A DNA stretch of 64,000 bases from Heyndrickxia camelliae (GCF_002844575.1 NZ_PIQO01000001.1:470895-534894), one strand, 5' to 3'. Shown: positions 18,183 through 27,294, counted from the stretch's first letter. The notes: generated from the letters alone by a model not told the origin. Numbers and translations: made by a program.

Positions 18183-19265
18183 ATGAAACAATGGCTGAGA
18201 AAATGGCGTTTAATGTCAGTATTTGCTGTGTTAGCGCTTGCTCTTTCCGGTTGTGGGAAACCATATTTATCTGCATTGGATCCAGCCGGTGAAGTTGCTC
18301 AAAAACAATATCACTTAATGATTTTGAGCACGAGTATCATGGTAATTGTAATAGCAGTAGTCGTCGTTATTTATGTTACTGCACTAATCCGTTTCCGACG
18401 CAAGAAAGGAAAAGAAGATTATATTCCTAAACAAGTAGAGGGAAATCACGTATTAGAGATTATCTGGACTGTCATTCCTATCGTTTTACTTGTTATTTTA
18501 GCAATACCAGTAATTGCAGCCACCTTTAATTTAGGGGATACAAAGGCTATGGATAAGAAAGACAAAAACGGCCATTCCAAAGTACTTGTTGTTAATGTAC
18601 GTGCACATCTTTATTGGTGGGAATTTGAGTATCCTGATCAAGGTATAATTACCAGTCAGACTTTAGTAATGCCAGAAGATCAAAAAGTATATTTCAACGT
18701 AAAAGCTGCTGATGTAAAACATGCATTTTGGATTCCAGCAATCGGTGGAAAAATTGATGCAAACGTTGATAACGTAAATAAATTCTGGTTAGAAGTTGAC
18801 AGTGATAAGGCAAAAGAAGCTAACAATTTGTTCTATGGAAAATGTGCTGAGCTTTGTGGACCTTCACACGGTCTAATGGATTTTAAAGTGAAAACAATGT
18901 CAAAAGAGGATTTTGCAAGCTGGGTAGACGAAATGAAGGCAGATACTAATCCTGCGCCTACTACAGCACTTGCAAAGGATGGCGAAAATATTTTCAAACA
19001 ATCATGTGCTAGCTGTCATGCTGTAACACCAAATGATAAAAGACCTGAATCTGCTCGTTTGGCGCCTAACTTAGCTACTTTTGGTGAACGTGAGCGAGTT
19101 GCAGGTATTTTAGATCACAATAAAGAGAATCTAAAAAAATGGATCAAGGATCCACAAGCCTATAAACCAGGTAATAAGATGCCGGCCTTCAAAGATCAAT
19201 TATCTGATCAAGACCTAGATGCATTAGCAGATTACCTAATGGGCTTAAAAGTGGAAAATCGATAA
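18183..19265 (+). CDS. ctaC: Cytochrome caa3 oxidase subunit II with fused cytochrome c (CtaC)
   Basis: A 360-residue lipoprotein (lipobox LSGC, Cys24) with two membrane helices, a CuA domain and a C-terminal cytochrome c domain. The CuA site shows Cys221, Cys225 and His229 in KCAELCGPSH. The heme c motif is CASCH at residues 275-279, with NKMPAF as probable methionine ligand. The fused cytochrome c defines this as a caa3-type oxidase that takes electrons from cytochrome c. It lies 88 bp after ctaB and 31 bp before ctaD. Confidence 0.96.
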   Translation: MKQWLRKWRLMSVFAVLALALSGCGKPYLSALDPAGEVAQKQYHLMILSTSIMVIVIAVVVVIYVTALIRFRRKKGKEDYIPKQVEGNHVLEIIWTVIPIVLLVILAIPVIAATFNLGDTKAMDKKDKNGHSKVLVVNVRAHLYWWEFEYPDQGIITSQTLVMPEDQKVYFNVKAADVKHAFWIPAIGGKIDANVDNVNKFWLEVDSDKAKEANNLFYGKCAELCGPSHGLMDFKVKTMSKEDFASWVDEMKADTNPAPTTALAKDGENIFKQSCASCHAVTPNDKRPESARLAPNLATFGERERVAGILDHNKENLKKWIKDPQAYKPGNKMPAFKDQLSDQDLDALADYLMGLKVENR

Positions 19266-19296
19266 AAGTTTTTAGGCACAAAAGGGAGGTTTAACT

Positions 19297-21174
19297 GTGA
19301 GTACTAAAGCTCAAAAGAAAGGTTTTGGTGCTACCATATGGGATTACTTAACGACAGTAGACCATAAAAAGATCGCCATCCTTTACCTCATTGCGGGTGG
19401 ATTGTTCTTTTTAATCGGTGGTATTGAAGCCATGATGATTCGTATCCAGCTTGCTATACCTGACAATAATTTTGTTAGTGCAGGTCTTTATAACGAAGTG
19501 CTTACAATGCACGGAACGACAATGATTTTCTTAGCCGCAATGCCTTTGGTGTTCGCTTTTATGAATGCTGTAATGCCACTGCAAATTGGTGCACGTGACG
19601 TTGCGTTCCCATTCATCAATTCATTAGGTTTTTGGTTCTTCTTTTTTGGGGGAGTATTCTTAAACTTATCATGGTTTTTAGGTGGAGCACCTGATGCAGG
19701 TTGGACTTCTTATGCATCATTATCCAAAGAATCACCTGGTCATGGTATTGACTTTTATTCATTAGGTCTTCAGCTTTCAGGTTTTGGTACGTTAATGGGG
19801 GGGATTAACTTCCTAGTAACCATTATCAATATGCGTGCACCTGGTATGACCTATATGCGTATGCCTATGTTTACTTGGACAACTTTTGTAACATCTGCAC
19901 TAATCTTATTTGCATTCCCCCCACTTACAGTTGGATTATTTTTAATGACATTTGACCGTATGTTTGGGGCACAATTCTTTGATGTTGCTGGCGGAGGTAA
20001 CACCATTATTTGGGAACATCTATTCTGGATCTTCGGACACCCAGAAGTGTATATCTTGATTCTACCAGCGTTTGGGATTTTCTCGGAAATTATTCCTGTT
20101 TTCTCTCGAAAAAGACTATTTGGTTATTCGTCAATGGTATTTGCAACTGTCTTAATCGGATTTTTAGGTTTCATGGTATGGGCTCACCACATGTTTACAG
20201 TGGGTTTAGGTAATGTGGCCAATGCAATTTTTGCAATTGCTACCATGACTATTGCCGTACCAACAGGTATGAAAATTTTTAACTGGCTATTTACAATGTG
20301 GGGCGGAAATTTGAAATTTACTACCCCAATGCTATGGTCTGTTGCATTTATTCCTTCCTTCCTAATGGGTGGAGTTACAGGGGTTATGCTTGCAGCAGCT
20401 CCAGCAGATTATCAATATCATGATACTTATTTTGTTGTTGCTCACTTCCACTATGTAATCGTTGGTGGAGTTGTATTTGCAATCCTTGCAGGAACGCAAT
20501 TCTATTGGCCAAAGATGTTTGGAACAATGTTAAATGAGGTCTTAGGTAAAATTACATTCTGGACTTTCTTAATTGGTTTCCACTTGACATTCTTTATTCA
20601 ACATTTCCTTGGATTAATGGGTATGCCACGTCGTATTTGGAAGTTCTTGCCGAACCAAGGTTTGGATACAGGAAACCTAATAAGTTCGGTTGGTGCTGCA
20701 TTCATGGCATTCGGTGTCATTGTTATGCTTATTAACATTATTATTACCACGGTACAAAATAAACGTGTTGGTAATGACCCTTGGGGAGACGGACGTACTC
20801 TTGAATGGGCAATTCCATCACCACCACCATTCTATAACTTCAAGCAGCTTCCACTTGTACGTGGAGTTGATACTTGGTGGATTGAAAAAATGGAAGGTAA
20901 GAAAGAACTTACTCCAGCTGAGCCGCTTGGTGATATACATATGCCTGATGCATCTATATTACCAGTTGTCATCTCAGGCGGATTATTTATAGCCGCTTTC
21001 GGTGCACTATATCATGGTGATAAAGGCAATACTTGGGGACTTCCAGTTCTTATTATTGGAATTGGTATTGCACTATTAGGTATGTTAATACGCTCTGTGA
21101 AGGATTATCATGGATTCCATATTCATAAAGAAGAACTTTTGGAAGATGATAAAGATAAGGGGGTTAAGGCATAA
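19297..21174 (+). CDS. ctaD: Cytochrome c oxidase subunit I (CtaD)
   Basis: A 625-residue heme-copper oxidase catalytic subunit with twelve or more helices. It holds the low-spin heme ligand context TMHGTTMIFLAAMP, the CuB/tyrosine motif GHPEVYILILP, the CuB pair WAHHMFTVG, and the heme a3/a ligands in AHFHYVIVGG. The glutamate in WEHLFWIFGHPEVY fits an A-type oxidase. The start is GTG 19297 with AAAGGGAGGT seven bases upstream. Its stop codon overlaps the ctaE start by one base. Confidence 0.97.
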   Translation: MSTKAQKKGFGATIWDYLTTVDHKKIAILYLIAGGLFFLIGGIEAMMIRIQLAIPDNNFVSAGLYNEVLTMHGTTMIFLAAMPLVFAFMNAVMPLQIGARDVAFPFINSLGFWFFFFGGVFLNLSWFLGGAPDAGWTSYASLSKESPGHGIDFYSLGLQLSGFGTLMGGINFLVTIINMRAPGMTYMRMPMFTWTTFVTSALILFAFPPLTVGLFLMTFDRMFGAQFFDVAGGGNTIIWEHLFWIFGHPEVYILILPAFGIFSEIIPVFSRKRLFGYSSMVFATVLIGFLGFMVWAHHMFTVGLGNVANAIFAIATMTIAVPTGMKIFNWLFTMWGGNLKFTTPMLWSVAFIPSFLMGGVTGVMLAAAPADYQYHDTYFVVAHFHYVIVGGVVFAILAGTQFYWPKMFGTMLNEVLGKITFWTFLIGFHLTFFIQHFLGLMGMPRRIWKFLPNQGLDTGNLISSVGAAFMAFGVIVMLINIIITTVQNKRVGNDPWGDGRTLEWAIPSPPPFYNFKQLPLVRGVDTWWIEKMEGKKELTPAEPLGDIHMPDASILPVVISGGLFIAAFGALYHGDKGNTWGLPVLIIGIGIALLGMLIRSVKDYHGFHIHKEELLEDDKDKGVKA

Positions 21175-21803
21175 TGCATGTAGAAGAACAATTCACGCCA
21201 AAAACCTGGCCTGAAGCGCCTGAAAAAGCAACCCTCGAAGCGAAAAATAAATTTTTAGGCTTTTGGCTATTCCTTGGTGGAGAAACTGTACTATTTGCTT
21301 CACTTTTCGCTACTTATATTTCATTGAAGGATAAAGTTCCTGATCCTTCAATGGCACATGCTAAGGACCTTTTTGAATTACCATTATCGTTTTTAGCAAC
21401 TATGTTACTTTTAGTAAGTTCTATCACAAGTGTTTATGCAATGTATCACATGAAAAACTTTGCATTTAAAAAAATGCAATTTTGGTTGTTAATTACAGTC
21501 CTATTAGGTGCTGGATTTCTAGGTACCGAAGTTTATGAATTTCATCATTATGTAACTGAGTTTCATCATACTTTTACAAGCAGCGCATTTGGTTCTGCGT
21601 TCTACACATTAGTTGGATTTCACGGAGGACACGTAGCATTCGGTCTCCTTTGGATTCTAACGTTAATGCTGCGAAACTCTGGACGTGGTTTAAACCTATA
21701 TAATGCACCTAAGTTCTATGTTGCAAGTTTATACTGGCATTTCATCGACGTTGTATGGGTTTTCATTTTCACAGTCGTATACTTAATGGGAATGGTGGGA
21801 TAA
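21174..21803 (+). CDS. ctaE: Cytochrome c oxidase subunit III (CtaE)
   Basis: A 209-residue subunit III with five predicted helices and the conserved segments FLGTEVYEFHHY, FHGGHVAFGLLW and YWHFIDVVWVFIFTVVYL. The ATG overlaps the ctaD stop (TAATG), so translation is coupled. It supports the stability and proton uptake of the oxidase. Confidence 0.95.
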   Translation: MHVEEQFTPKTWPEAPEKATLEAKNKFLGFWLFLGGETVLFASLFATYISLKDKVPDPSMAHAKDLFELPLSFLATMLLLVSSITSVYAMYHMKNFAFKKMQFWLLITVLLGAGFLGTEVYEFHHYVTEFHHTFTSSAFGSAFYTLVGFHGGHVAFGLLWILTLMLRNSGRGLNLYNAPKFYVASLYWHFIDVVWVFIFTVVYLMGMVG

Positions 21804-21807
21804 GAAT

Positions 21808-22140
21808 ATGACGAATGAACAAGTAAAAACTGGTAACCCTCGGGTTGATTATGACTATCGTCGAAGAAAAAGTGCAGAGGAAATGAAATATCAAGTAATT
21901 TCATTTATATTGATGATTTTCCTTACACTTATTGCATTTGGAGCAGTATACGCTGATTTTTCAAAATGGTTTACGATTCCGATTATTTTATTACTTGCTA
22001 TTGTGCAAGTTATATTTCAACTTTATTATTTCATGCATATGAGTCATAAAGGGCATGAAGCTCCACAATTGTTTCTATTTTCAGGAGCTTTAGTTGGTTT
22101 TCTTACCATTCTAACTTTCAGTACCATAATATGGTGGTAA
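21808..22140 (+). CDS. ctaF: Cytochrome c oxidase subunit IV (CtaF)
   Basis: A 110-residue small subunit with three helices, including the family pattern QVIFQLYYFMHMSHKG. It begins four bases after ctaE and closes the structural part of the operon before a strong terminator. Confidence 0.93.
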   Translation: MTNEQVKTGNPRVDYDYRRRKSAEEMKYQVISFILMIFLTLIAFGAVYADFSKWFTIPIILLLAIVQVIFQLYYFMHMSHKGHEAPQLFLFSGALVGFLTILTFSTIIWW

Positions 22141-22143
22141 GAT

Positions 22144-22172
22144 AAAAATCCAGACTACGGTCTGGATTTTTT
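22144..22172 (+). terminator. Intrinsic terminator after ctaF
   Basis: AAAAATCCAGAC pairs perfectly with GTCTGGATTTTT around a TACG tetraloop. It separates ctaG from ctaCDEF, so ctaG may be partly independent. Confidence 0.85.
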
Positions 22173-22325
22173 ACTTTATGAGATGGTCTTTGCCTAGCTT
22201 AGGTAACTCTCGTGTTCTATGTAAATGTAATGATTCTGTCACTAACTAAGTGCACCGCACATTGAAGTCTCCATAGAACAAAAGTATAATGAAAGTTGAA
22301 GATTTTACTATGCGAGGTGATAATA

Positions 22326-23237
22326 TTGGGTGCTATAAGTATTTTTGGTTTTCGTGCATTGTGGAGTCCATTCTTTTTATTGACGATATTAGTTATAACT
22401 GTATTATATTTTCTTACCACAACTGTTTGGAGGAAACACTTTAAAGAGAGCGAACCATTGAAACCCAAACAGGCTATATATTTTATTTTAGCAATGTTTC
22501 TAATATATGCGGTAAAAGGATCGCCAATTGATTTGATGGGACATATTATGTTCACCATGCATATGGTTCAAATGTCCATTCTTGTGATGATAATTCCGCC
22601 ATTGTTTATATTAGCTATCCCAAACTGGCTTTGGCTCTCTTTTTTAAGGCTTCCAGTAATTAAACAAGTATTTCGTTTATTCACTAAACCTGTCATTTCC
22701 GTGATATTATTTAATGTCTTCTTTTCTTTATATCACTTGCCGCTAGTTTTTGATGCAATTAAGAAAAATGGGGCTGCACATGGATTGTATACATTATTTT
22801 TGTTTGTACTAGCAATATTTTTATGGTGGCCGATGATTAATAACATACCAGGTCAGAGCCAATTGTCTGGTGTGAAGAAGGTTGCTTATTTAATTACAAG
22901 CGCTATACTTTTAACACCCGCTTGTGGAATTATTATATTTGCCGGTCACCCCATTTATCAGACATATTCCGATAGCACAAGCTGGCTGCAAGCGATGTCC
23001 TTATGTGTCCCTACAGAAACATTAGCCAGTTTGAATTTAAGCGGTCCAGAACTATTTTCACCTATGCCTGTTTTGGAAGATCAGCAGCTTGGTGGAGTAA
23101 TAATGAAAATTGTTCAAGAAATTGTTGATATTATTGTACTAGGAAAAATTCTATTTGAATGGTTTAGAAAAGATCAAGAAGAGGCTGAGAAACTTACTGA
23201 AATGATGCTTGCCAATAAACCAGAACCAGTGAAGTAG
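22326..23237 (+). CDS. ctaG: Cytochrome caa3 oxidase assembly factor CtaG
   Basis: A 303-residue polytopic membrane protein of the caa3_CtaG family, needed for caa3 oxidase (CuB) maturation in B. subtilis. Conserved segments are GFRALWSPFF, GHIMFTMHMVQM and LYHLPLVFDA. Histidines in GHIMFTMHM could bind copper. The start is TTG 22326, with GAGGTGA six bases upstream. An in-frame upstream TTG at 22296 has no ribosome site. The N-terminus MGAISIFGFRALWSP matches B. subtilis. Confidence 0.93.
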   Translation: MGAISIFGFRALWSPFFLLTILVITVLYFLTTTVWRKHFKESEPLKPKQAIYFILAMFLIYAVKGSPIDLMGHIMFTMHMVQMSILVMIIPPLFILAIPNWLWLSFLRLPVIKQVFRLFTKPVISVILFNVFFSLYHLPLVFDAIKKNGAAHGLYTLFLFVLAIFLWWPMINNIPGQSQLSGVKKVAYLITSAILLTPACGIIIFAGHPIYQTYSDSTSWLQAMSLCVPTETLASLNLSGPELFSPMPVLEDQQLGGVIMKIVQEIVDIIVLGKILFEWFRKDQEEAEKLTEMMLANKPEPVK

Positions 23238-23300
23238 TATAAAGAAGGTGTTCCTTCTATGTACATATATACTAATTAAAATTATGGAGAGGTCTATATA

Positions 23301-23762
23301 ATGTCATTACCTATTTTGCCAACTATAAGTACGTCCTGTATCGTGATTAGTGCAATCTTTGTTGCAATCGGCTGGTCACTTATTAGACAGAGAAAAATTG
23401 AACAGCATATGAAAGTGATGCTTACTGCAGCTATTTTTGCACTTGTTTTTTTCATTATCTATGCATCTAGAACCATATTTATTGGGAATACATCCTTTGG
23501 TGGCCCAGACAGTATAAAAATATTTTATACTATCTTCCTAATATTCCACATTACTTTAGCAACAGTTGGTGCTGTATTAGGGATTATTTCTTTATGGACA
23601 GGATATAAACAAAGGTATTCATTCCATCGTAAAATGGGACCATTTACTAGTATTGTTTGGTTTTTAACCGCTATCACCGGTATAGTAGTTTATTTGCTGC
23701 TATATGTCTTTTATCATGGTGGGGAAACAACCTCAATGATTAAGGCGATATTGGGTACATAA
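23301..23762 (+). CDS. ctaM: DUF420 family membrane protein, CtaM-like oxidase maturation factor
   Basis: A 153-residue protein with four hydrophobic segments and conserved DUF420 features, including the YASRTIFIGNTSFGG loop, IFLIFHITLATVGA and HRKMGPFTSIVWFLTAITG. The family (YozB in B. subtilis, CtaM in S. aureus) is required for heme-copper oxidase maturation in S. aureus. Its position right after ctaG fits that role. In B. subtilis yozB lies elsewhere in the genome, so the clustering here is informative. The ribosome site is GGAGAGG. Confidence 0.85.
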   Translation: MSLPILPTISTSCIVISAIFVAIGWSLIRQRKIEQHMKVMLTAAIFALVFFIIYASRTIFIGNTSFGGPDSIKIFYTIFLIFHITLATVGAVLGIISLWTGYKQRYSFHRKMGPFTSIVWFLTAITGIVVYLLLYVFYHGGETTSMIKAILGT

Positions 23763-23763
23763 T

Positions 23764-23800
23764 AAAAACAGTTCGGAAAACTTTTTCCGAACTGTTTTTA
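23764..23800. terminator. Bidirectional terminator ctaM / yugN-like
   Basis: AAAACAGTTCGGAAAA pairs with TTTTCCGAACTGTTTT across a short loop; A and T tracts flank both sides. Confidence 0.9.
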
Positions 23801-23818
23801 TCATCCTCTTATCCGTTA

Positions 23819-24178
23819 TTATTCTGCAAATGCTTCTGCTTCTTTTTTAATATTCTTAAGAAGTTTTTCACATTGATTCACTAAATGTGTTGGATATACC
23901 TCATCTTCTCCATATTCTACTCCATGAGGGTAATAATATTTTCCTAATATCGGAACCATTAACTGAATGGTTGCATCGAATGTATCTACATCGCCTTCAA
24001 CAGCATATCCTTGCACGCGAAGATAATAAATGCCTTCTTTCACTTGAAATTTACGATCATAAGAAACACGTTCATAGTCCCATTGACCAGCGCGAATCAT
24101 ACCATTTCTCTCCATTACATCATCTAAACGGTTTAAGTCAATTTTTAAAGTTTCAAGGTTTGTATTTTCGAATCTCAT
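23819..24178 (-). CDS. YugN-like family protein
   Basis: A 119-residue soluble protein starting MRFENTNLETLKIDLNRLD and containing WDYERVSYDRKF, GIYYLRVQGYAVEGDVD and YYPHGVEYGEDE, as in the YugN-like family of Bacillaceae. Function unknown. Start ATG 24178 has GGAGG seven bases upstream. A longer frame from 24232 would add 18 residues with that ribosome site inside it. It occupies roughly the place of ylbA/ylbB in B. subtilis. Confidence 0.8.
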   Translation of the reverse strand: MRFENTNLETLKIDLNRLDDVMERNGMIRAGQWDYERVSYDRKFQVKEGIYYLRVQGYAVEGDVDTFDATIQLMVPILGKYYYPHGVEYGEDEVYPTHLVNQCEKLLKNIKKEAEAFAE

Positions 24179-24579
24179 CGTTTTACCTCCCGTAAAGCAT
24201 TTTCTATTAATAAAATGCGCAATTTGTCTCATGTTTAATAATAGTCCAAAATTTACTAACTTGCAATGTATACATTGTGAAATATAAGGAACAGAACAAC
24301 AAGGAAATTAGTCGGTTTAATACAATAGCTAATTTTGTGAATTAACCACGCTAGAGCAAGCAAACCTATTAATATGAATTTCAAACCACTAAAAACCAAT
24401 TAAACCATTAAAAGGGGATTTTATGGGTGCTTATCATAAAATTGAGAGGTTTCTTACATTATCTTAACATTACTACTGTAATCTCCTTTTCATTAAATGC
24501 TATAATGGAAGTATGGATTGGAATAATATAATAATTTTTAATATAGATTTTATTTATTATGGGGAGGGAGGAATGCCAG
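24179..24579. other. Divergent spacer yugN-like / ylbC
   Basis: A 401-bp AT-rich spacer. It contains an extended -10 promoter at 24498-24506 reading towards ylbC. A 14-codon frame (24423-24467) follows an AAAGGGG site but is too short to judge. The B. subtilis gene ylbB (CBS domains) is missing at this place. Confidence 0.5.
24498..24506 (+). promoter_or_regulatory. Extended -10 promoter element of ylbC
   Basis: TGC followed directly by a perfect TATAAT. No good -35 box lies 16-18 bp upstream. The transcript would start near 24513, about 65 bases before the gene. Confidence 0.45.
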
Positions 24580-25650
24580 CTGCGTACTTTTTATAAAGTA
24601 TTAATGGTATTAGCCATTATATTTATTATAAGCTTATATTTACATCTACGACCAGAAAAAGATAGTCCCATATTAAATGGTGATAAAAGCTCACAGGAAC
24701 CAAAGATTGACCAGCAAAATATGTTAACAAAGCAAGAAAGAGGGAAAAGTTATAAACGGCCAGAAGAGGGCATTTCCACTTTTATCGGAAAGAATACGAG
24801 CAATCTTATCAAAGTATATGGAAAACCTTCAAGAATAGACTCCTCTCCCTATGATTATGATTGGTGGATATATAAACAAAATGACAAAAAATATTTTCAG
24901 GCAGGAGTAGAAAATGGAAAGGTAGTCACCATTTTCGCAGTTGGTAATGAGTTAGGCATCGAACCATTTAAAATAGGGGAAAAAGTGGAGGACATTTATA
25001 AATCGATCTTATTAAATACAGAGATACTGCTTAATTATAATAAGGGCTATTACCGATTTGAATTGTCCGAGGAAGATTTGAATATCCGACCATTAGTTAA
25101 ATTGGGAGATATATTTGCTCAGCTTTCCCTAGATAAATTTACAGGTACATTATCGAGTATTAGGTTCATGGATAAAGAAACACTTATAAAACAGAGACCA
25201 TATGAAATGGTATACCGAGGAGAACTAATCAAGCCTAAAGAGCCTAATGAAGCGAAATGGAAAATGATAGAAAAAGGCAGTGAACAGCAAATATTTGATC
25301 TTACGAATATTATTCGTGAGAGATTTCATTTAAAAAAGTTAGAATGGGATAGTGAAGTAGCACAAGTTGCCTACAAGCATAGTGAAGATATGTTTAATGA
25401 ACAATATTTTTCTCATGAATCTCCTAAGTATGGAGATCTGGCTAAGAGATTGGATACGGCACATGTCTTTTATCAGTTGGCAGGAGAAAATATTGCAGCG
25501 CAATATTTAGATGGTCCTGCAGCTGTTGAAGGCTGGTTAAATTCTGAAGGTCATAGAAAGTCCTTGCTTGAAAAGGGATTTACCCATTTAGGAGTAGGAG
25601 TTTATCGGAAATATTATACTCAAAATTTTATTGAGAAAAGTTGGAAATAA
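24580..25650 (+). CDS. ylbC: CAP (SCP/PR1) domain protein YlbC with CAP-associated N-terminal domain
   Basis: A protein of about 356 residues with an N-terminal signal/anchor (VLMVLAIIFIISLYLHL). A CAP-associated domain follows (FIGKNTSNLIKVYGKPSRID), and a C-terminal CAP domain (residues about 230-350) shows SHESPKYGD, AGENIAA and GWLNSEGHRKSLL. It is probably exported and membrane-anchored; CAP proteins of Bacillus lack a known enzyme activity. Start choice is unusual. The only good ribosome site (GGGAGGGAGG, 24562-24571) ends eight bases before CTG 24580. The in-frame ATG at 24559 has no ribosome site, and the next ATG at 24604 is too far. Confidence 0.85.
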   Translation: MRTFYKVLMVLAIIFIISLYLHLRPEKDSPILNGDKSSQEPKIDQQNMLTKQERGKSYKRPEEGISTFIGKNTSNLIKVYGKPSRIDSSPYDYDWWIYKQNDKKYFQAGVENGKVVTIFAVGNELGIEPFKIGEKVEDIYKSILLNTEILLNYNKGYYRFELSEEDLNIRPLVKLGDIFAQLSLDKFTGTLSSIRFMDKETLIKQRPYEMVYRGELIKPKEPNEAKWKMIEKGSEQQIFDLTNIIRERFHLKKLEWDSEVAQVAYKHSEDMFNEQYFSHESPKYGDLAKRLDTAHVFYQLAGENIAAQYLDGPAAVEGWLNSEGHRKSLLEKGFTHLGVGVYRKYYTQNFIEKSWK

Positions 25651-25655
25651 ATTAG

Positions 25656-25685
25656 AATCCGAGCTAATAGCTCGGATTTTCTACT
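25656..25685. terminator. Bidirectional terminator ylbC / thioesterase
   Basis: AATCCGAGCT pairs perfectly with AGCTCGGATT around AAT, followed by TTTCTACTTTTT on the plus strand. It lies between two convergent genes. Confidence 0.8.
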
Positions 25686-26166
25686 TTTTAATAATGAAAA
25701 ATGTGCCAGTGCAATGTGCAATTTTCTTTCCGTTATCACAAAATGCGGTTCCTTCTATCACTAATGTATTTGTTCCTTTATGGATAATTTTTGCGATGGT
25801 CTCCATTTTTTCCCCTTTTCCAGGTGCAATGAAATGAATGGCTAGGTTTGAGGTAACGGCACCATACCCTTCAGGGACTAACGTATTTGCTAATGTCCCC
25901 ATCACTGTATCTAAAACGGTTGCAGTAATTCCGCCATGAACAATCCCAAGGGAATTATCAGTTAAAGTGTTAATGGGAATAGAAATCTTGTATTCATTAT
26001 CAGATGGAAACTTCTCCATATTCAAGATAGCACTAATATAGGAATCATTGTATTTCTGTTTTTTTCTTTGTACCCCCGTTAAAAGCTGATGAATAACTTT
26101 TAGTTCATCAGCTGTTGCTTGTTCCATACATTGATTAAATAGTTCTTGTACATCCTGTTTTTTCAT
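25681..26166 (-). CDS. PaaI-type hotdog-fold acyl-CoA thioesterase
   Basis: A 161-residue protein with a C-terminal hotdog domain: LGIVHGGITATVLDTVMGTLA is the family helix with the catalytic Asp/HGG arrangement, and NLAIHFIAPGKGE follows. PaaI-like enzymes hydrolyse medium or aryl acyl-CoA; the substrate here cannot be read from sequence. The first 55 residues are helical and charged, longer than in minimal PaaI proteins. The ATG has a weak AGAGGG site. It sits between ylbC and ylbD. Confidence 0.85.
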   Translation of the reverse strand: MKKQDVQELFNQCMEQATADELKVIHQLLTGVQRKKQKYNDSYISAILNMEKFPSDNEYKISIPINTLTDNSLGIVHGGITATVLDTVMGTLANTLVPEGYGAVTSNLAIHFIAPGKGEKMETIAKIIHKGTNTLVIEGTAFCDNGKKIAHCTGTFFIIKK

Positions 26167-26552
26167 TATTTTTAATCCCTCTTATTCTAATCAAAGAATT
26201 TATAAGTTTTATTGACATAAATTATTTTGACGAGTTAGAAATTTGTTTAGCTATAACGCCTGTCGGCTAGCGGATCTACGTCTGCTCCATAAGCAAAGTC
26301 AGATCAAGTGAATTTTAAAGTCCACGTTTCACCAGCTCCTGCATAACACAGCACGATTGATTATATCCCAGTTGAAGATTACGAAGATGAAATTACATCT
26401 CAAATTTTACTCATTGATCTGTCGTTGGGCAAGATGATTCACTTTTCTTCATTAGTTTCAACTCTTCCAATGATAGCAAAACTTTTTCACCATTTCTATG
26501 TGTTTATCATATTTTGATATAAAAACGTGCTCTTTTTTAGAGGTGAAAAAAT
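26167..26552. other. Spacer thioesterase / ylbD with repeat-like and degenerate coding sequence
   Basis: 386 bp without a supported gene. A GC-richer patch at 26248-26290 (around GTCGGCTAGCGGATCTACG) resembles the patches at 7984 and 52741. From about 26365 a frame without start reads IDYIPVEDYEDEITSQIL and runs to a stop near 26519; it may be a gene remnant or chance. The ylbD ribosome site AGAGGTG is at the right end. Confidence 0.4.
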
Positions 26553-26981
26553 ATGGCTTCGAAAAAACTTCACCCTTCAGTAGAAAAATTTAAGTCGTTC
26601 GTAAAAGAACATCCCGGGCTTATTAAGGAGGTTCGCAAGGGTGAACATACTTGGCAGGAATTATTTGAGGACTGGTACTTATTAGGGGAAGATGATCCAA
26701 AATGGGAAACATATCAAAGTGAACATGCAGACGAAACGAATACTAAAACTAAAACAAAAAAAACATCTAAAACAGAAAAAGGTTGGATAAATCAAATTGG
26801 CAATATTCTGCAGAAAATGGATCCGGATCAAATGGATCATCATATTCATAATTTAAGTCAAGCGGTTGCAGCAATTCAAGGTGTATTGGCACAATTCCAG
26901 GGTGGTGCATCTTCTGGAGGAACTCAGAATCAAAATCAAGCCCCTGAAGGAAGAAATCCATTTTCTTTTCGAAAGGATTGA
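26553..26981 (+). CDS. ylbD: Spore coat protein YlbD
   Basis: A 142-residue protein with the YlbD features VEKFKSFVKEHPGLIKEVRKG, WQELFEDWYLLGEDD and a glutamine- and glycine-rich C-terminus ending NPFSFRKD. B. subtilis YlbD is a spore coat protein of the mother cell. The middle is lysine- and threonine-rich (residues 60-75). The ATG follows AGAGGTG by six bases. It is likely co-transcribed with ylbE 19 bp downstream. Confidence 0.88.
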   Translation: MASKKLHPSVEKFKSFVKEHPGLIKEVRKGEHTWQELFEDWYLLGEDDPKWETYQSEHADETNTKTKTKKTSKTEKGWINQIGNILQKMDPDQMDHHIHNLSQAVAAIQGVLAQFQGGASSGGTQNQNQAPEGRNPFSFRKD

Positions 26982-27000
26982 GTAGTGTGGAGGTATTTTC

Positions 27001-27240
27001 ATGCGTTTAGAAATAATAGAATATATTCATTCAAATAATGAATTAAAGCAATTTATTCGTGAACAGCCGATTTGGTACCGGACATTAAGCCGACATCCTG
27101 AGGAATTAGAGCGCTTTGAAATCACGTCTATGCATTATTATAAACGAACCATTCCTCATCGTATGGAAAAGTTTACGAATGGAGTACAAATGGCTTCCAT
27201 GATGATGAATATGGTTCAAGCAATGTATACTCAATCATAA
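27001..27240 (+). CDS. ylbE: YlbE-like protein
   Basis: A 79-residue protein with the YlbE pattern QFIREQPIWYRTLSRHPEEL and a methionine-rich tail (MASMMMNMVQAMY). Function unknown. In B. subtilis it is paired with ylbD, as here, and GTGGAGG precedes the start. Together with YlbD it probably belongs to sporulation. Confidence 0.88.
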   Translation: MRLEIIEYIHSNNELKQFIREQPIWYRTLSRHPEELERFEITSMHYYKRTIPHRMEKFTNGVQMASMMMNMVQAMYTQS

Positions 27241-27294
27241 AAAGCACATTTTATTATATGTCCTTGGCTTTTGCATAAAAAGGTTGAGTAAAAT

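Noticed and set aside
24423-24467. 14-codon frame with AAAGGGG site before ylbC
   Set aside because: Too short to support, and it ends before the ylbC -10 box; no evidence of translation.
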